Assembly: GCF_016862675.1 (NCBI RefSeq)
Contig: NZ_BONK01000010.1
Location: 62,001-126,000 of the forward strand
Direction: 5' to 3'
Source: Cellulomonas chitinilytica
GTDB lineage: Bacteria > Actinomycetota > Actinomycetes > Actinomycetales > Cellulomonadaceae
DNA: 64,000 nucleotides
This document shows positions 42,677 through 51,828 of the stretch, piece after piece. The position numbers and the translations under genes are program-made. The notes beneath the pieces were generated by a model. That model saw only the letters and a list, made by a program, of their open reading frames with translations. It was not told the DNA's origin and searched no databases. Within the stretch, counting starts at the first letter, position 1; the number at the start of each line of letters is the position of its first letter.

Positions 42677-44385
42677 GCGACTTCACCGCACCCACGGTCG
42701 CGTGGGCCCAGCTGAGCCCGGTGCTGATCGTGCTGCTCGCCGCCGTGGTGGGCGTCCTCGTCGAGGCGTTCGTGCCGGCCGCGCGCCGGCGCGCCGTCCA
42801 GCTCGGGCTCTCCGTCGTGGCGCTCGCCGGTGCGCTCGTCGCGGTCGCGGCGCTGTGGAGCGGCGTCAGCGACGACGGCGGCACCGCCGTGCTCGGCGGC
42901 TCGCTGATCGTCGACGGGCCCACGCTCGTGCTGCAGGGCACGCTCGCGCTGCTCGCGCTGCTGGCGCTCCTCGTGGTCGTCGACCGCACGGAGACGGGCG
43001 AGGACGCGTTCGCGCCGTCGGCGTCGTCCGTGCCGGGCTCCGAGTACGAGGAGCTCGCGCGGCGCAAGGGCGTCGAGCAGACGGAGATCTACCCGCTGCT
43101 GCTGTTCGCGACCGGCGGCATGCTGATCTTCCCGGCGGCGGGCGACCTGCTGACGCTGTTCGTGGCGCTCGAGGTGCTCTCGCTGCCGCTCTACCTGCTC
43201 ACCGGCATGGCCCGGCGTCGTCGCCTGCTGTCGCAGGAGGCGTCGATGAAGTACTTCCTGCTCGGCGCGTTCACCTCCGCGCTCATGCTGTTCGGCATCG
43301 CGCTCGTCTACGGCTACAGCGGCTCGCTGCGGTACTCGACGATCGCGGACGCGACGCAGGAGGCGAGCGGTCTCGACGGGCTGCTGCTCGTCGGGTCCGT
43401 GCTGATCCTGGCGGGCCTGCTGTTCAAGGTCGGCGCCGCGCCGTTCCACACCTGGACGCCGGACGTGTACCAGGGCGCCCCCACGCCGATCACGGGGTTC
43501 ATGGCGGCGTGCACCAAGGTGGCCGCGTTCGGCGCGCTGCTGCGCATCGTGTACGTGGTGCTGCCCGGCCTCGACTGGGACCTCAGCGTGGTGCTGTGGA
43601 CCGTCACGATCCTCACGATGGTCGTCGGCACGGTCGGCGCGCTCGTGCAGACGGACATGAAGCGGGTCCTCGGCTACTCGTCGATCGCGCACGCCGGGTT
43701 CATCCTGACCGGCGTCGTCGCGCTCAACCAGGCCGGCCTCACGGCCGTGCTGTTCTACCTGCTCGTGTACGGCGCGGCGACGATCGGCGCGTTCGGCGTG
43801 GTCTGGCTCGTGCGGGAACGCAGCGTGCAGCCCGACGGGTCCGCGGGGGCGGTCCTCGGCGAGGCCTCCCACCTGTCGCAGTGGGCCGGGCTCGGCCGGT
43901 CGAACCCGGCGCTCGCGCTCGTGTTCGCGCTGTTCCTGCTGTCGTTCGCGGGGATCCCCCTCACCGCGGGCTTCGCGGGGAAGTTCGCGGTGTTCTCCGC
44001 GGCGATCGAGGGCGGGGCCTGGCCTCTGGCGCTCATCGGCGTCCTGTCGTCGTCCGCCGCCGCGTTCTTCTACGTGCGGATCATCGTCCTGATGTTCTTC
44101 ACCGAGCCGGCGGGCTCCCCGGAGGCCGAGGGCGCCGCCGCCGCCGAGGACGGCGCGTCCGGGCTCCCGCTCGACGTGCCGGCCGCGCAGGTCCCGGCCG
44201 AGCAGCCCGCGACCGCGCTGGCGGTCGAGGTGCGCGCCGCGGCGACGACCACGACGACGGTCGTCGGCACCGAGGGTTTCGCGGCGGTGGCGATCGCGGT
44301 GTGCGCGGCTGCCACCGTGATCCTCGGTGTGGCGCCCTCCTGGCTCCTCGAGCTCATCGGCGGCGTCGCGCAGTTCCTCCCGTGA
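42673..44385 (+). CDS. nuoN: NADH-quinone oxidoreductase subunit N
   Basis: A 570-residue antiporter-like subunit, the last gene of the operon. Proton-path blocks are LFVALEVLSLPLYLLTGMARR, FKVGAAPFHTWTPDVYQGAPTPITGFMAACTKVAAF and MKRVLGYSSIAHAGFIL. Two non-membrane insertions stand out: residues about 110-135 (EDAFAPSASSVPGSEYEELARRKG) and an Ala/Glu/Pro-rich segment at about 485-530, both longer than in E. coli NuoN. A terminator hairpin follows nine bases after the stop. Confidence 0.96.
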   Translation: MSDFTAPTVAWAQLSPVLIVLLAAVVGVLVEAFVPAARRRAVQLGLSVVALAGALVAVAALWSGVSDDGGTAVLGGSLIVDGPTLVLQGTLALLALLALLVVVDRTETGEDAFAPSASSVPGSEYEELARRKGVEQTEIYPLLLFATGGMLIFPAAGDLLTLFVALEVLSLPLYLLTGMARRRRLLSQEASMKYFLLGAFTSALMLFGIALVYGYSGSLRYSTIADATQEASGLDGLLLVGSVLILAGLLFKVGAAPFHTWTPDVYQGAPTPITGFMAACTKVAAFGALLRIVYVVLPGLDWDLSVVLWTVTILTMVVGTVGALVQTDMKRVLGYSSIAHAGFILTGVVALNQAGLTAVLFYLLVYGAATIGAFGVVWLVRERSVQPDGSAGAVLGEASHLSQWAGLGRSNPALALVFALFLLSFAGIPLTAGFAGKFAVFSAAIEGGAWPLALIGVLSSSAAAFFYVRIIVLMFFTEPAGSPEAEGAAAAEDGASGLPLDVPAAQVPAEQPATALAVEVRAAATTTTTVVGTEGFAAVAIAVCAAATVILGVAPSWLLELIGGVAQFLP

Positions 44386-44394
44386 CGGGCGGAT

Positions 44395-44424
44395 CGGCCA
44401 CCCGGCGACCTGTCCGGGTGGCCG
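44395..44424 (+). terminator. Hairpin terminator of the nuo operon
   Basis: CGGCCACCCGG (44395-44405) pairs perfectly with CCGGGTGGCCG (44414-44424), 11 bp with an 8-base loop, nine bases after the nuoN stop. Confidence 0.75.
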
Positions 44425-44476
44425 GTCGCCCGGCGGGCCGCCGGGCCTCGTGTCCGTGGAGGCCGTGCGGGGAAGA

Positions 44477-44482
44477 TAGGTT
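44477..44482 (+). promoter_or_regulatory. -10 box, leaderless start of the polyprenyl synthase gene
   Basis: TAGGTT, six bases before the GTG at 44489. Confidence 0.55.
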
Positions 44483-44488
44483 CGTCCC

Positions 44489-45496
44489 GTGACAACGACG
44501 ACCGCCATCCCGCTCCGGGACCCCGTCCTCGCGGAACGGCTGACGGCCCGGCTCGCTCTTGTCGAGGAGCGGCTCCGTGACGCGGTGACGCACGCGGACC
44601 CCCTCGCGCACGACGCGTCCCGGCACCTCGTGAACGCCGGCGGCAAGCGCCTGCGTCCGCTGCTGACCCTCCTGGCCGCCGAGCTCGGCGACGGTGGCCG
44701 GCGGGAGGTCCTCGACGCGGCCGTGGTCGTCGAGCTGACGCACCTCGCCACGCTGTACCACGACGACGTCATGGACTCGGCGCCGCTGCGGCGCGGGGCC
44801 CCGGCGGCGCAGGAGGTCTGGGGCAACTCCGTCGCGATCCTCACCGGCGACCTGCTGTTCGCGCGGGCGTCGGCGACCGTGGCCGGGCTCGGTCCGGAGG
44901 CGGTCCGGATCCAGGCGGCGACGTTCGAGCGGCTCTGCCTCGGCCAGCTGCACGAGACGGTCGGCCCGCGCCCGGGCGACGACCCGGTGGCCCACTACCT
45001 GCAGGTGCTGTCCGACAAGACTGCGTCGCTCATCTCGACGTCGGCGCGGTTCGGGGCGATGTTCGCGGGCTGCCGCCCGGACGCGGTGACGATCGTGTCG
45101 CGCTTCGGCGAGCGGATCGGCGTGGCCTTCCAGCTCGCGGACGACGTGCTCGACCTGACGTCGGACGGCGACGTGTCGGGCAAGACGCCCGGGACCGACC
45201 TGCGCGACCACGTCCCGACGATGCCCACGCTGCTGCTGCGCGCCCGGGCGGCCGGTGCGGACGCGACCCCCGAGGACCTGGCGGTGCTCGAGCTCCTCGA
45301 CGCCGACCTCACCGACGACGCGGCGCTCGCCCGGGCGGTCGCCGCCCTGCGGGCCCACCCGGTCGTCGACGAGACGCGTGCGCGCGCCGTGGAGCTGGCC
45401 CGCGCCGCGGTCGACGAGCTCGACGGCCTGCCGGCCGGCCCGGTGAAGGAGGCGCTGGTCTCGTTCGCCGACGCCCTGGTGGACCGGGCGTCCTGA
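44489..45496 (+). CDS. Polyprenyl diphosphate synthase
   Basis: A 335-residue trans-isoprenyl diphosphate synthase. First Asp-rich motif: Asp92-Asp93-Val-Met-Asp96 in LYHDDVMDSAPLRRG; second: Asp218-Asp219-Val-Leu-Asp222 in FQLADDVLDLTSD. The GGKRLRPLLTLL substrate helix is present. Residues before the first motif (THLATLY) have the small/bulky pattern of long-chain enzymes, so the product is probably a C40-C50 chain for the menaquinone tail made by MenA. In mycobacteria the orthologue GrcC1 lies beside menJ. It stands alone with its own promoter, directly after the nuo terminator. Confidence 0.9.
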   Translation: MTTTTAIPLRDPVLAERLTARLALVEERLRDAVTHADPLAHDASRHLVNAGGKRLRPLLTLLAAELGDGGRREVLDAAVVVELTHLATLYHDDVMDSAPLRRGAPAAQEVWGNSVAILTGDLLFARASATVAGLGPEAVRIQAATFERLCLGQLHETVGPRPGDDPVAHYLQVLSDKTASLISTSARFGAMFAGCRPDAVTIVSRFGERIGVAFQLADDVLDLTSDGDVSGKTPGTDLRDHVPTMPTLLLRARAAGADATPEDLAVLELLDADLTDDAALARAVAALRAHPVVDETRARAVELARAAVDELDGLPAGPVKEALVSFADALVDRAS

Positions 45497-45604
45497 GCCT
45501 TGCGCCGGTCGTCGTCCTCGTGAACGCGCCCTCGAGTCACGTCGCGACTCTGGCACGATGACCGCGCGGGAACGCCCGTGAACCGTGACCGGGAGGCCAC
45601 CACC

Positions 45605-47092
45605 GTGAGCACTCGTTCGTCCGACGTGGGTCGCGCGACGGCCGCCGTCGTCGCCCCGGGCTCGGTCGCGCCGATCGGCCGGCGGGTGCTCGCGTACGCC
45701 GTGGACGCGACGCTGCTGCTGCTCGCGTCCGTGGTCGGGTTCCTGATCGCCCGCGCAGGCGCGCCGGACGGTGCGCCGGTCCCGACGCTCCTGCCGCTGG
45801 TGCTGTGCCTCGCGGTCGGCGTCGGGCAGTGGCTCACCGAGTCGTTCACGGGCGCCACGGCCGGCAACGCGCTCCTCGGGATCCGGACCGTGTCCGTGCA
45901 GACCGGGCAGCCGGCGGGGCTCGTGCCGATCCTGGTGCGTCAGCTCGTCGTCGGGGCGGGCGCGCTGGCGTGCGTCGTCGGGCAGTGGGTGGTGATCGCC
46001 TCCGGCGTGTGGGACACGTCGCCCTCGCAGCGCGGCTGGCACGACAAGGCCGCAGGCACCCTCGTGCTGCGCGCGGGGTCGGTGTCGACGGCGGCGCGTG
46101 GCGTGCCCGGGCCCGCGGCGTGGGACGACGCGGTCGCCCGTGTCGTCGGCGGCCCCGGGGGTGCGGCCTCCGGGTCGCCGAGGCCGCCGGTCTCGTCTGC
46201 GCCGCCCGTGCCGGCCGTCCAGCCGGTGCCGGTCGCGCTCGTGCCCATCTCGCGGGTACCGGGCGCACCACCGCCGGTGACCGCACCCGCGCCCGAGCCC
46301 GACGCGCCCGTGCCCGCCGCACCTGTGCCCGCCGCACTCGTGCCCGACGCGCCTGTGCCCGACGCACTCGTGCCCGCCGCACCTGTGCCCGACGCACCCG
46401 TGCCCGACGCACTCGTGCCCGCCGCACCCGTGGCCGCCGCACCCGCGCCCGGGCCTGACGCGCCGGCGCCGGCCCCGGTCATCGAGGTGCCGGGCGACCT
46501 GCGGCCCGCCGTCCTCGAGCGACCGCTCGCACCCGAGGTCATCGCCGCCCCCGACCTGTCGGCACCCGCGCCCATCGAGGTCGCCCCTCCGCCGGCCGCC
46601 CTCATCCAGGGCCCCCCGCCCGTGGTCCGGAGCCGCCGCGACCTCCGGCTCGACGACGGTCCGCCGGCCGCCGACCCGCCTGCGGGCAGGCCGTCGCTGC
46701 CGGACCTCGGGGAGCTCGAGCTGACCCGGATGCGGGAGAGCGCCCCGGCGGCCCCGGCGCGGGCGCCCGTCGCGCGGCTGGTGTTCGACACGGGGGAGCG
46801 GCTCGACGTCGTGGGCGACGGCCTCGTGGGGCGCAGCCCGGCCGCCGAGGACGGTGTCGTGCACGTGGTCGCGATCGACGACCCCGAGCGGTCGATCTCG
46901 AAGGTGCACCTGGCGTTCGGTCCCACGCCCGACGGTGGCGTCTGGGTCATGGACCGGGGGTCGACGAACGGGACGGTGCTCGTGGCGCGCGACGGCACGG
47001 GCGTGGTCCTGCCCGCCGGCGCCCGGGTCGCGGCACCGGCCGGGTCGACGATCCGGTTCGGGCAGCGCAGCGTCCGCGTCGACCGAGCCTGA
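45605..47092 (+). CDS. RDD membrane protein fused to an FHA domain
   Basis: A 495-residue two-domain protein. Residues about 20-165 form an RDD domain with three hydrophobic helices (GRRVLAYAVDATLLLLASVVGFLIARAG, TLLPLVLCLAVGVGQWL, LVPILVRQLVVGAGALACVVGQWV) and the GNALLGIRTVSVQTGQPAG loop. A long Pro/Val/Ala linker follows with a 5-residue repeat. The C-terminus (about 395-495) is an FHA phosphothreonine-binding domain with the hallmarks VGRSPAA, SISKVHLAF and DRGSTNGTVL. It probably recruits Ser/Thr-kinase-phosphorylated partners to the membrane. GTG 45605 follows GGGAGGCCACCACC. Partner unknown; RDD-FHA fusions occur in actinobacteria near type VII secretion or envelope genes, but none is adjacent here. 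Confidence 0.85.
   Translation: MSTRSSDVGRATAAVVAPGSVAPIGRRVLAYAVDATLLLLASVVGFLIARAGAPDGAPVPTLLPLVLCLAVGVGQWLTESFTGATAGNALLGIRTVSVQTGQPAGLVPILVRQLVVGAGALACVVGQWVVIASGVWDTSPSQRGWHDKAAGTLVLRAGSVSTAARGVPGPAAWDDAVARVVGGPGGAASGSPRPPVSSAPPVPAVQPVPVALVPISRVPGAPPPVTAPAPEPDAPVPAAPVPAALVPDAPVPDALVPAAPVPDAPVPDALVPAAPVAAAPAPGPDAPAPAPVIEVPGDLRPAVLERPLAPEVIAAPDLSAPAPIEVAPPPAALIQGPPPVVRSRRDLRLDDGPPAADPPAGRPSLPDLGELELTRMRESAPAAPARAPVARLVFDTGERLDVVGDGLVGRSPAAEDGVVHVVAIDDPERSISKVHLAFGPTPDGGVWVMDRGSTNGTVLVARDGTGVVLPAGARVAAPAGSTIRFGQRSVRVDRA
46285..46446 (+). repeat. 15-bp tandem repeat coding Pro-Val-Pro-Asp/Ala-Ala units in the RDD-FHA linker
   Basis: About ten in-frame copies of a 15-bp unit of the form GTGCCCG(A/C)CGC(A/G)C(T/C)(T/C) encode (A/L)-V-P-(D/A)-A repeats between the membrane and FHA parts. 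A low-complexity spacer with copy-number potential. Confidence 0.7.
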
Positions 47093-47110
47093 CCTCGCCT
47101 GTCGGCCCGC

Positions 47111-47884
47111 TCACGCCTCCCGGGCGAGCCGGGCGTGGATCGCGGGCACCCGGGCAGACAGCACGGCGAGGCGGGCCCGGGTGCGCGCCGGCTCCCCGGC
47201 GTCCCCGAGCCGCAGTATCCCGGGATCGCCGGCGCGCTGGCCCTGCTCGATCCGCTCGCACGCCTGCGTCATCCTGCGCTGCACGTGGTCGAGCAGGTCG
47301 GCGGGGTCGATGCCGCCGTAGGCGTCGGCGACCACCCGCAGCCCGTGGGCGGCGGCGGCAGGGTCCTCGCCGAGCCGCAGCAGCGGCGAGCTCCACGCGA
47401 ACATCGCGACGTCGTCGAGCGGGATGCCCGGGCCAGCGGTGTCCCAGTCGAAGACGCCCGCCAGCTCGTCGCCGTCGAACGCCATGTTGTAGATCGCCGC
47501 GTCGTGGTGGCAGACGATCTCGCCGTCGTCCAGCGCACGGTCGGCGAACCGCCATCGCCGCCGCCCCCGGGGGAGGGCCCGGACGACGTCGTGGTACTCG
47601 CGGAGCCAGCGCATCGCCGAACGCACCTGGTCGTCGGTCAGCTCCTCGTCACCGACCGCGACGACCCGTCCGGGCAGGTAGGTCAGCACCTCGCGCCCCC
47701 GGTCGTCGGTGCCGAGCACGCGAGGCACGTGGCTCAGGCCCGCGTCCTGGAGGAACCCGAGCAGCGCGTGCACGGCCGGGGTCCACGGCCCGGTCGGTCG
47801 GCGCACGGTGTCCCCGACGCGGATCGCGCCGCCGACCTTGCCGCCCTCGAGCGGGACCTCGACCTCCGGCCCGGGCGGTATCAG
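47111..47884 (-). CDS. Aminoglycoside phosphotransferase-fold (APH family) protein, probable CTG start
   Basis: A protein-kinase-like phosphotransferase of up to 257 residues. The catalytic loop VCHHDAAIYNM supplies the catalytic Asp and Asn, and VFDWDTAGPG the metal Asp. The N-terminal GGKVGGAIRVGDTVRRPTGPWTPAVHALL block is shared with uncharacterised actinobacterial members of the family, so coding must begin upstream of it. No ATG or GTG occurs in frame between that block and the preceding gene; CTG 47884 overlaps the upstream stop (CTGA), giving a coupled start. Alternatives are a GTG inside the upstream gene or, less likely, GTG downstream at the VRRPTG codon. The substrate (choline, sugar, antibiotic) is not predictable. 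Confidence 0.75.
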   Translation of the reverse strand: MIPPGPEVEVPLEGGKVGGAIRVGDTVRRPTGPWTPAVHALLGFLQDAGLSHVPRVLGTDDRGREVLTYLPGRVVAVGDEELTDDQVRSAMRWLREYHDVVRALPRGRRRWRFADRALDDGEIVCHHDAAIYNMAFDGDELAGVFDWDTAGPGIPLDDVAMFAWSSPLLRLGEDPAAAAHGLRVVADAYGGIDPADLLDHVQRRMTQACERIEQGQRAGDPGILRLGDAGEPARTRARLAVLSARVPAIHARLAREA

Positions 47885-48066
47885 CCGGCCCCTGACGTCC
47901 CGGCGCGGTCGGGGACGGGGATGCCCCGCCGTCCCAGCTCCTCGGCGACGGTCCGGGGGACCGCCCGGCAGCCGCACTCCTGCGCGTGCTCGAGGTGCCA
48001 CTCCACGCGGCGGTCCATCGAGGCGCCCTGACCCAGCACGTGCGCGTCGTGCCACTCGGCGTTCAT
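47881..48066 (-). CDS. Small conserved actinobacterial protein (61 aa)
   Basis: A 61-residue protein, MNAEWHDAHVLGQGASMDRR continuing with VEWHLEHAQECGCR and ending in a charged segment. The pattern W-H-x2-H, then R-x-x-W-H-x-x-H-x4-C-x-C-R, recalls a family of short actinobacterial proteins of unknown function. The histidines and the C-G-C pair could bind a metal. It lies in the 252-base gap between the phosphotransferase and sdhB, and its TGA overlaps the CTG proposed to start the phosphotransferase. No ribosome site is obvious except GGGGGC just before the ATG at 48066. Confidence 0.65.
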   Translation of the reverse strand: MNAEWHDAHVLGQGASMDRRVEWHLEHAQECGCRAVPRTVAEELGRRGIPVPDRAGTSGAG

Positions 48067-48134
48067 GCCCCCAATACAGCACCAGCCCGGCCTCCTCGTC
48101 GAGAGGAGCCGGGCCGGTTGCTGCACGACGAGGG

Positions 48135-48896
48135 TCAGAACGCGCGCGTGATCATCGCGCGCTTCACTTCCTGGATCGCCTTGGTCACCTCGATGCCGCG
48201 CGGGCACGCCTCCGTGCAGTTGAAGGTCGTGCGGCAGCGCCACACGCCTTCCTTGTCGTTGAGGATCTCGAGGCGCTGGGCCCCGCCCTCGTCGCGGCTG
48301 TCAAAGATGAACCGGTGCGCGTTGACGATCGCGGCAGGCCCGAAGTACTGACCGTCGGTCCAGAACACCGGGCAGGACGACGTGCACGCGGCGCACAGGA
48401 TGCACTTCGTGGTGTCGTCGAACCGCTCGCGCTGCGTGGCGGACTGCAAGCGCTCCTTGGTGGGCTCGTTCCCGGTGGTGATGAGGAACGGCATGATCTC
48501 GCGGTACGACGCGAAGAACGGCTCCATGTCGACCACGAGGTCCTTGATGACCGGCAGGCCCTTGATGGGCTCGACGGTGATCGGCTTGGAGATGTCGAGG
48601 TCCTTGAGCAGCGTCTTGCACGCGAGCCGGTTGCGGCCGTTGATCCGCATGGCGTCGGACCCGCACACGCCGTGCGCGCACGAGCGGCGGAACGTCAGCG
48701 ACCCGTCCTGCTGCCACTTGACCTGGTGCAGCGCGTCGAGCACCCGGTCGGTGCCGTGCGCCTGCACACGGAACTCGTCCCAGTGCGCGACGGTGGGCGA
48801 CCCGGACTCGTCGGGCAGGTACCGCAGGACCTTGAGGGTGACCTCGAACGAGGGGACCTCGCCCACCTTCGCGGGCGCTTCGGCGACAGCAGTCAT
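48135..48896 (-). CDS. sdhB: Succinate dehydrogenase iron-sulfur subunit
   Basis: A 253-residue subunit carrying three Fe-S centres. The 2Fe-2S site uses Cys73, Cys78, Asp81 and Cys93 (SCAHGVCGSDAM ... LACKTL), with Asp as in E. coli. The 4Fe-4S motif is CILCAACTSSCP and the 3Fe-4S motif CRTTFNCTEACP. It links FAD in SdhA to the quinone site in SdhC/D. ATG overlaps the sdhA stop by one base; it is the last gene of sdhCDAB. Confidence 0.96.
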   Translation of the reverse strand: MTAVAEAPAKVGEVPSFEVTLKVLRYLPDESGSPTVAHWDEFRVQAHGTDRVLDALHQVKWQQDGSLTFRRSCAHGVCGSDAMRINGRNRLACKTLLKDLDISKPITVEPIKGLPVIKDLVVDMEPFFASYREIMPFLITTGNEPTKERLQSATQRERFDDTTKCILCAACTSSCPVFWTDGQYFGPAAIVNAHRFIFDSRDEGGAQRLEILNDKEGVWRCRTTFNCTEACPRGIEVTKAIQEVKRAMITRAF

Positions 48897-50746
48897 CAGT
48901 ACTTGCGCTCCATCGGCTGGTAGCGGGTCATGGTGACGGGCTTCGAGCCCAGCACGAGCTGGTAGCCGTCGAACACGGTGGTGTGCGCGAACGGGCCCTC
49001 GTGGTCGCCGTCCTGGTCGGTGCCCCACTGCCGGTGGCCCTCGGCGGGCAGCGGCCGGCGGTAGGCCATCGTGTGGCGCATGTAGTTCGCGTCGTCGCGG
49101 TCCGGGAAGTCCTCGCGGAAGTGCCCGCCGCGCGACTCGTCGCGGTTGAGGGCGCCGACGACGACGGTCTCGGCGATGTCGAGCAGGAAGCCGAGCTCGA
49201 CGGCCTCGAGGAGGTCGGTGTTGAACATCCGGCTCTTGTCCTGCACGCTCACGGCGCGGAACCGCTTCTGCAGGGCCTTGACGTCGTCGAGCGCCGCGGT
49301 CAGCGACTCGCGCGTGCGGAACACCTGCGCGTTCGCGTCCATCGTCTCCTGCAGCGCCTTGCGGATGTCCGCCACGCGCTCGCCGTCGGGCCGGGTGCGG
49401 ATCTCCTCGAGCCCGGCGACCACGGTCGCGGCCGGGTCCTCGGGCAGCTCGACGAACGACGCGGTCGACGCGTACTGCGCGGCCGAGATGCCCGAGCGCT
49501 TGCCGAACACGTTGATGTCGAGCAGCGAGTTCGTGCCGAGCCGGTTGGAGCCGTGCACGCTGACGCACGCGACCTCGCCGGCGGCGTAGAGGCCGCGGAT
49601 CACGTCGGTCGAGTTGCGCAGCACCTCGCCCTCGATGTTCGTCGGGATGCCGCCCATGGCGTAGTGCGCGGTCGGGTAGACGGGCACGGGCTCGGTGTAC
49701 GGCTCGATGCCGAGGTACGTCCGGGCGAACTCCGTGATGTCCGGCAGCTTCGCGTCGATGTGCGCGGGCTCGAGGTGCGTGAGGTCGAGCAGCACGTAGT
49801 CCTTGTTCGGGCCGGCGCCGCGCCCCTCGCGCACCTCGTTGGCCATCGACCGGGCGACGATGTCGCGGGGTGCGAGGTCCTTGATGGTGGGGGCGTACCG
49901 CTCCATGAAGCGCTCGCCCTCGGAGTTGCGCAGGATGCCGCCCTCGCCGCGCGCCGCCTCCGACAGGAGGATGCCGAGGCCCGCGAGGCCCGTCGGGTGG
50001 AACTGGAAGAACTCCATGTCCTCGAGCGGGATGCCGCGGCGGTAGGCCAGCGCCATGCCGTCGCCCGTGAGGGTGTGCGCGTTGGACGTCGTCTTGAAGA
50101 TCTTGCCCGCGCCGCCCGTCGCCAGGACCACGGACTTCGCCTGGAACACGTGGATCTCGCCGGTCGCCAGCTCGTACGCCACGACGCCCGAGACGTTGAC
50201 CTCCTCGCCGTCCGGCACGTGCCCGGCGGCGAGGTCGTGGTCCACGAGCAGGTCGAGCACGTAGAACTCGTTGAAGAACTCGACCTCGTTCTTCACGCAC
50301 TGCTGGTACAGCGTCTGCAGGATCATGTGGCCGGTGCGGTCCGCGGCGTAGCAGGAGCGGCGCACGGCGGCCTCGCCGTGGTTGCGGGTGTGCCCGCCGA
50401 ACCGGCGCTGGTCGATGCGGCCCTCGGGCGTCCGGTTGAACGGCAGGCCCATCTTCTCGAGGTCGAGCACCGCGTCGATGGCCTCCTTGGCCATGACCTC
50501 GGCGGCGTCCTGGTCGACCAGGTAGTCGCCGCCCTTGACGGTGTCGAACGTGTGCCACTCCCAGTTGTCCTCCTCGACGTTCGCGAGCGCGGCGCACATG
50601 CCGCCCTGCGCGGCGCCCGTGTGGGAGCGCGTCGGGTAGAGCTTGGAGATGACGGCCGTGCGGACGCGGGTCGACGACTCGAGGGCCGCGCGCATGCCCG
50701 CGCCGCCCGCGCCGACGATGACGACGTCGTACTGGTGGGTCTGCAT
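48896..50746 (-). CDS. sdhA: Succinate dehydrogenase flavoprotein subunit
   Basis: A 616-residue catalytic subunit that oxidises succinate to fumarate. The FAD fold opens with [17 protein letters not shown]; covalent FAD attaches to His42 in [10 protein letters not shown]. Substrate-binding blocks are [27 protein letters not shown], the catalytic Arg region NEVREGRG and [12 protein letters not shown]. The C-terminal [14 protein letters not shown] is diagnostic. It follows sdhD by 22 bases. Type is the succinate:menaquinone or related dehydrogenase with separate SdhC and SdhD anchors. Confidence 0.97.
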   Translation of the reverse strand: MQTHQYDVVIVGAGGAGMRAALESSTRVRTAVISKLYPTRSHTGAAQGGMCAALANVEEDNWEWHTFDTVKGGDYLVDQDAAEVMAKEAIDAVLDLEKMGLPFNRTPEGRIDQRRFGGHTRNHGEAAVRRSCYAADRTGHMILQTLYQQCVKNEVEFFNEFYVLDLLVDHDLAAGHVPDGEEVNVSGVVAYELATGEIHVFQAKSVVLATGGAGKIFKTTSNAHTLTGDGMALAYRRGIPLEDMEFFQFHPTGLAGLGILLSEAARGEGGILRNSEGERFMERYAPTIKDLAPRDIVARSMANEVREGRGAGPNKDYVLLDLTHLEPAHIDAKLPDITEFARTYLGIEPYTEPVPVYPTAHYAMGGIPTNIEGEVLRNSTDVIRGLYAAGEVACVSVHGSNRLGTNSLLDINVFGKRSGISAAQYASTASFVELPEDPAATVVAGLEEIRTRPDGERVADIRKALQETMDANAQVFRTRESLTAALDDVKALQKRFRAVSVQDKSRMFNTDLLEAVELGFLLDIAETVVVGALNRDESRGGHFREDFPDRDDANYMRHTMAYRRPLPAEGHRQWGTDQDGDHEGPFAHTTVFDGYQLVLGSKPVTMTRYQPMERKY

Positions 50747-50768
50747 CTGTGTGAGGTCCTTACCGGGA

Positions 50769-51227
50769 TCAGGCCGTGCAGAACGACGGCAGCAGGTCGG
50801 CCGGCGACCCCGCGGGGCACGGGTCGAACGTGAAGATGACGAGCGTGCCGAGGATCACGACGACGGCGAACGCGAGGTACAGCAGGCCCTTGAGGACCAG
50901 CCGCGTGCCGTCGCGCTCCGCGTAGTCGTTGATGATCGTGCGCACGCCGTTGGTGCCGTGGATCATCGCGAGCCAGAGCATCAGCAGGTCCCAGACCTGC
51001 CAGAACGGCGAGGCCCACTTGCCGGCGACGAAGCCGAAGTCGATGGCCTTGACGCCGTCACCCGCGACGAGGTTGACGAACAGGTGGCCGAAGATCAGCA
51101 CGAGCAGCAGCACGCCGGACGCGCGCATGAAGATCCAGCCGTACAGCTCCGTGTTGCCGCGCGTGGTGCGCCGGCCGGGGCCGCCCCTGGGCGGGCGGGG
51201 AGCCTTGGGGTCCGCGACGAGGGTCAT
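50769..51227 (-). CDS. sdhD: Succinate dehydrogenase membrane anchor subunit
   Basis: A 152-residue membrane anchor with three helices (about residues 30-55, 70-92 and 112-135) and the family pattern [25 protein letters not shown], whose His is a probable haem b ligand. The [15 protein letters not shown] loop is typical. ATG 51227 shares its first base with the sdhC stop; GTG three bases upstream is an alternative, and GGAGGTGA upstream supplies the ribosome site. Confidence 0.93.
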   Translation of the reverse strand: MTLVADPKAPRPPRGGPGRRTTRGNTELYGWIFMRASGVLLLVLIFGHLFVNLVAGDGVKAIDFGFVAGKWASPFWQVWDLLMLWLAMIHGTNGVRTIINDYAERDGTRLVLKGLLYLAFAVVVILGTLVIFTFDPCPAGSPADLLPSFCTA

Positions 51228-51619
51228 CACTCACCTCCGAACACGTGCATGAGGTGGCGGGGCAGGAAGCCGGCCATGGTGACGACGAACAGGCCGACGA
51301 CGACCCAGAGCATCACCTTCTGGTACTTCGGGCCCTTGGCCCAGAAGTCCACGAGGATGATCCGGACGCCGTTGAAGGCGTGGAAGACGATGGCGGCGAC
51401 GAGGCCGGCCTCACCGAGGCCCATGATCGGGTTCTTGTACGTCCCGATGACGTCGTTGTACGACTCGGGCGACACCCGCACGAGGGCGGTGTCGAGCACG
51501 TGCACCAGCAGGAAGAAGAAGATCAGGACGCCGGTCACGCGGTGCGCGACCCACGACCACATGCCTTCCCGCCCTCGGTAGAGAGTTCCGGCGGGCGCTT
51601 TGGCGGGCGCTGCGGGCAC
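51227..51619 (-). CDS. sdhC: Succinate dehydrogenase cytochrome b556 subunit
   Basis: A 130-residue three-helix anchor. The GREGMWSWVAHRVTGVLIFFFLLVHVLDTALVRVS block holds the conserved Ser/Arg of the quinone site and a haem-ligating His, and GLVAAIVFHAFNGVRIILVDF the second helix with its His. GTG 51619 follows an exact AGGAGG ribosome site (AGGAGGCCCCTCCA), which fixes the start. First gene of the sdhCDAB operon; the promoter should lie in the 217 bases before manC. Confidence 0.93.
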   Translation of the reverse strand: MPAAPAKAPAGTLYRGREGMWSWVAHRVTGVLIFFFLLVHVLDTALVRVSPESYNDVIGTYKNPIMGLGEAGLVAAIVFHAFNGVRIILVDFWAKGPKYQKVMLWVVVGLFVVTMAGFLPRHLMHVFGGE

Positions 51620-51822
51620 TGGAGGGGCCTCCTGGCGAGTCAGGGGTGTGAGGACGTCGTCGTCCGCTGAACGAGGGTGCGCGCCGGCGGCGAGGCCGGT
51701 ACGTGCATCCGTCTCACTGTATAGACACAGGGGCGTCACACCGTGCCCGCCAGGGCCTTCGGTCCCATGTCGGGGGCCGATTGTGAGGAACTCCACAGCG
51801 CGGGGTCCCGACGTGACCCGGC
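51620..51822. promoter_or_regulatory. Divergent regulatory region between sdhC and manC
   Basis: About 200 bases without a gene. An AT-rich patch TGTATAGACA at 51719-51728 is the best place for an sdh -10 box (TATACA on the minus strand), but no good -35 box can be matched. No Rex-type TGTGAA...TTCACA dyad is present. Confidence 0.3.
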
Positions 51823-51828
51823 TAGCCT
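51823..51828 (+). promoter_or_regulatory. -10 box, near-leaderless start of manC
   Basis: TAGCCT, eight bases before the ATG at 51837. Confidence 0.45.

Noticed and set aside
45513..45536. Second Rex site before the RDD-FHA gene (CGTGAACGCG)
   Set aside because: Only the left half-site matches; the right half (CCCTCG) does not.
46285..46446. Regular short repeats resembling a CRISPR array
   Set aside because: Repeats are 15 bp, continuous, in frame and code for a Pro/Val/Ala linker; there are no unique spacers and no cas genes.
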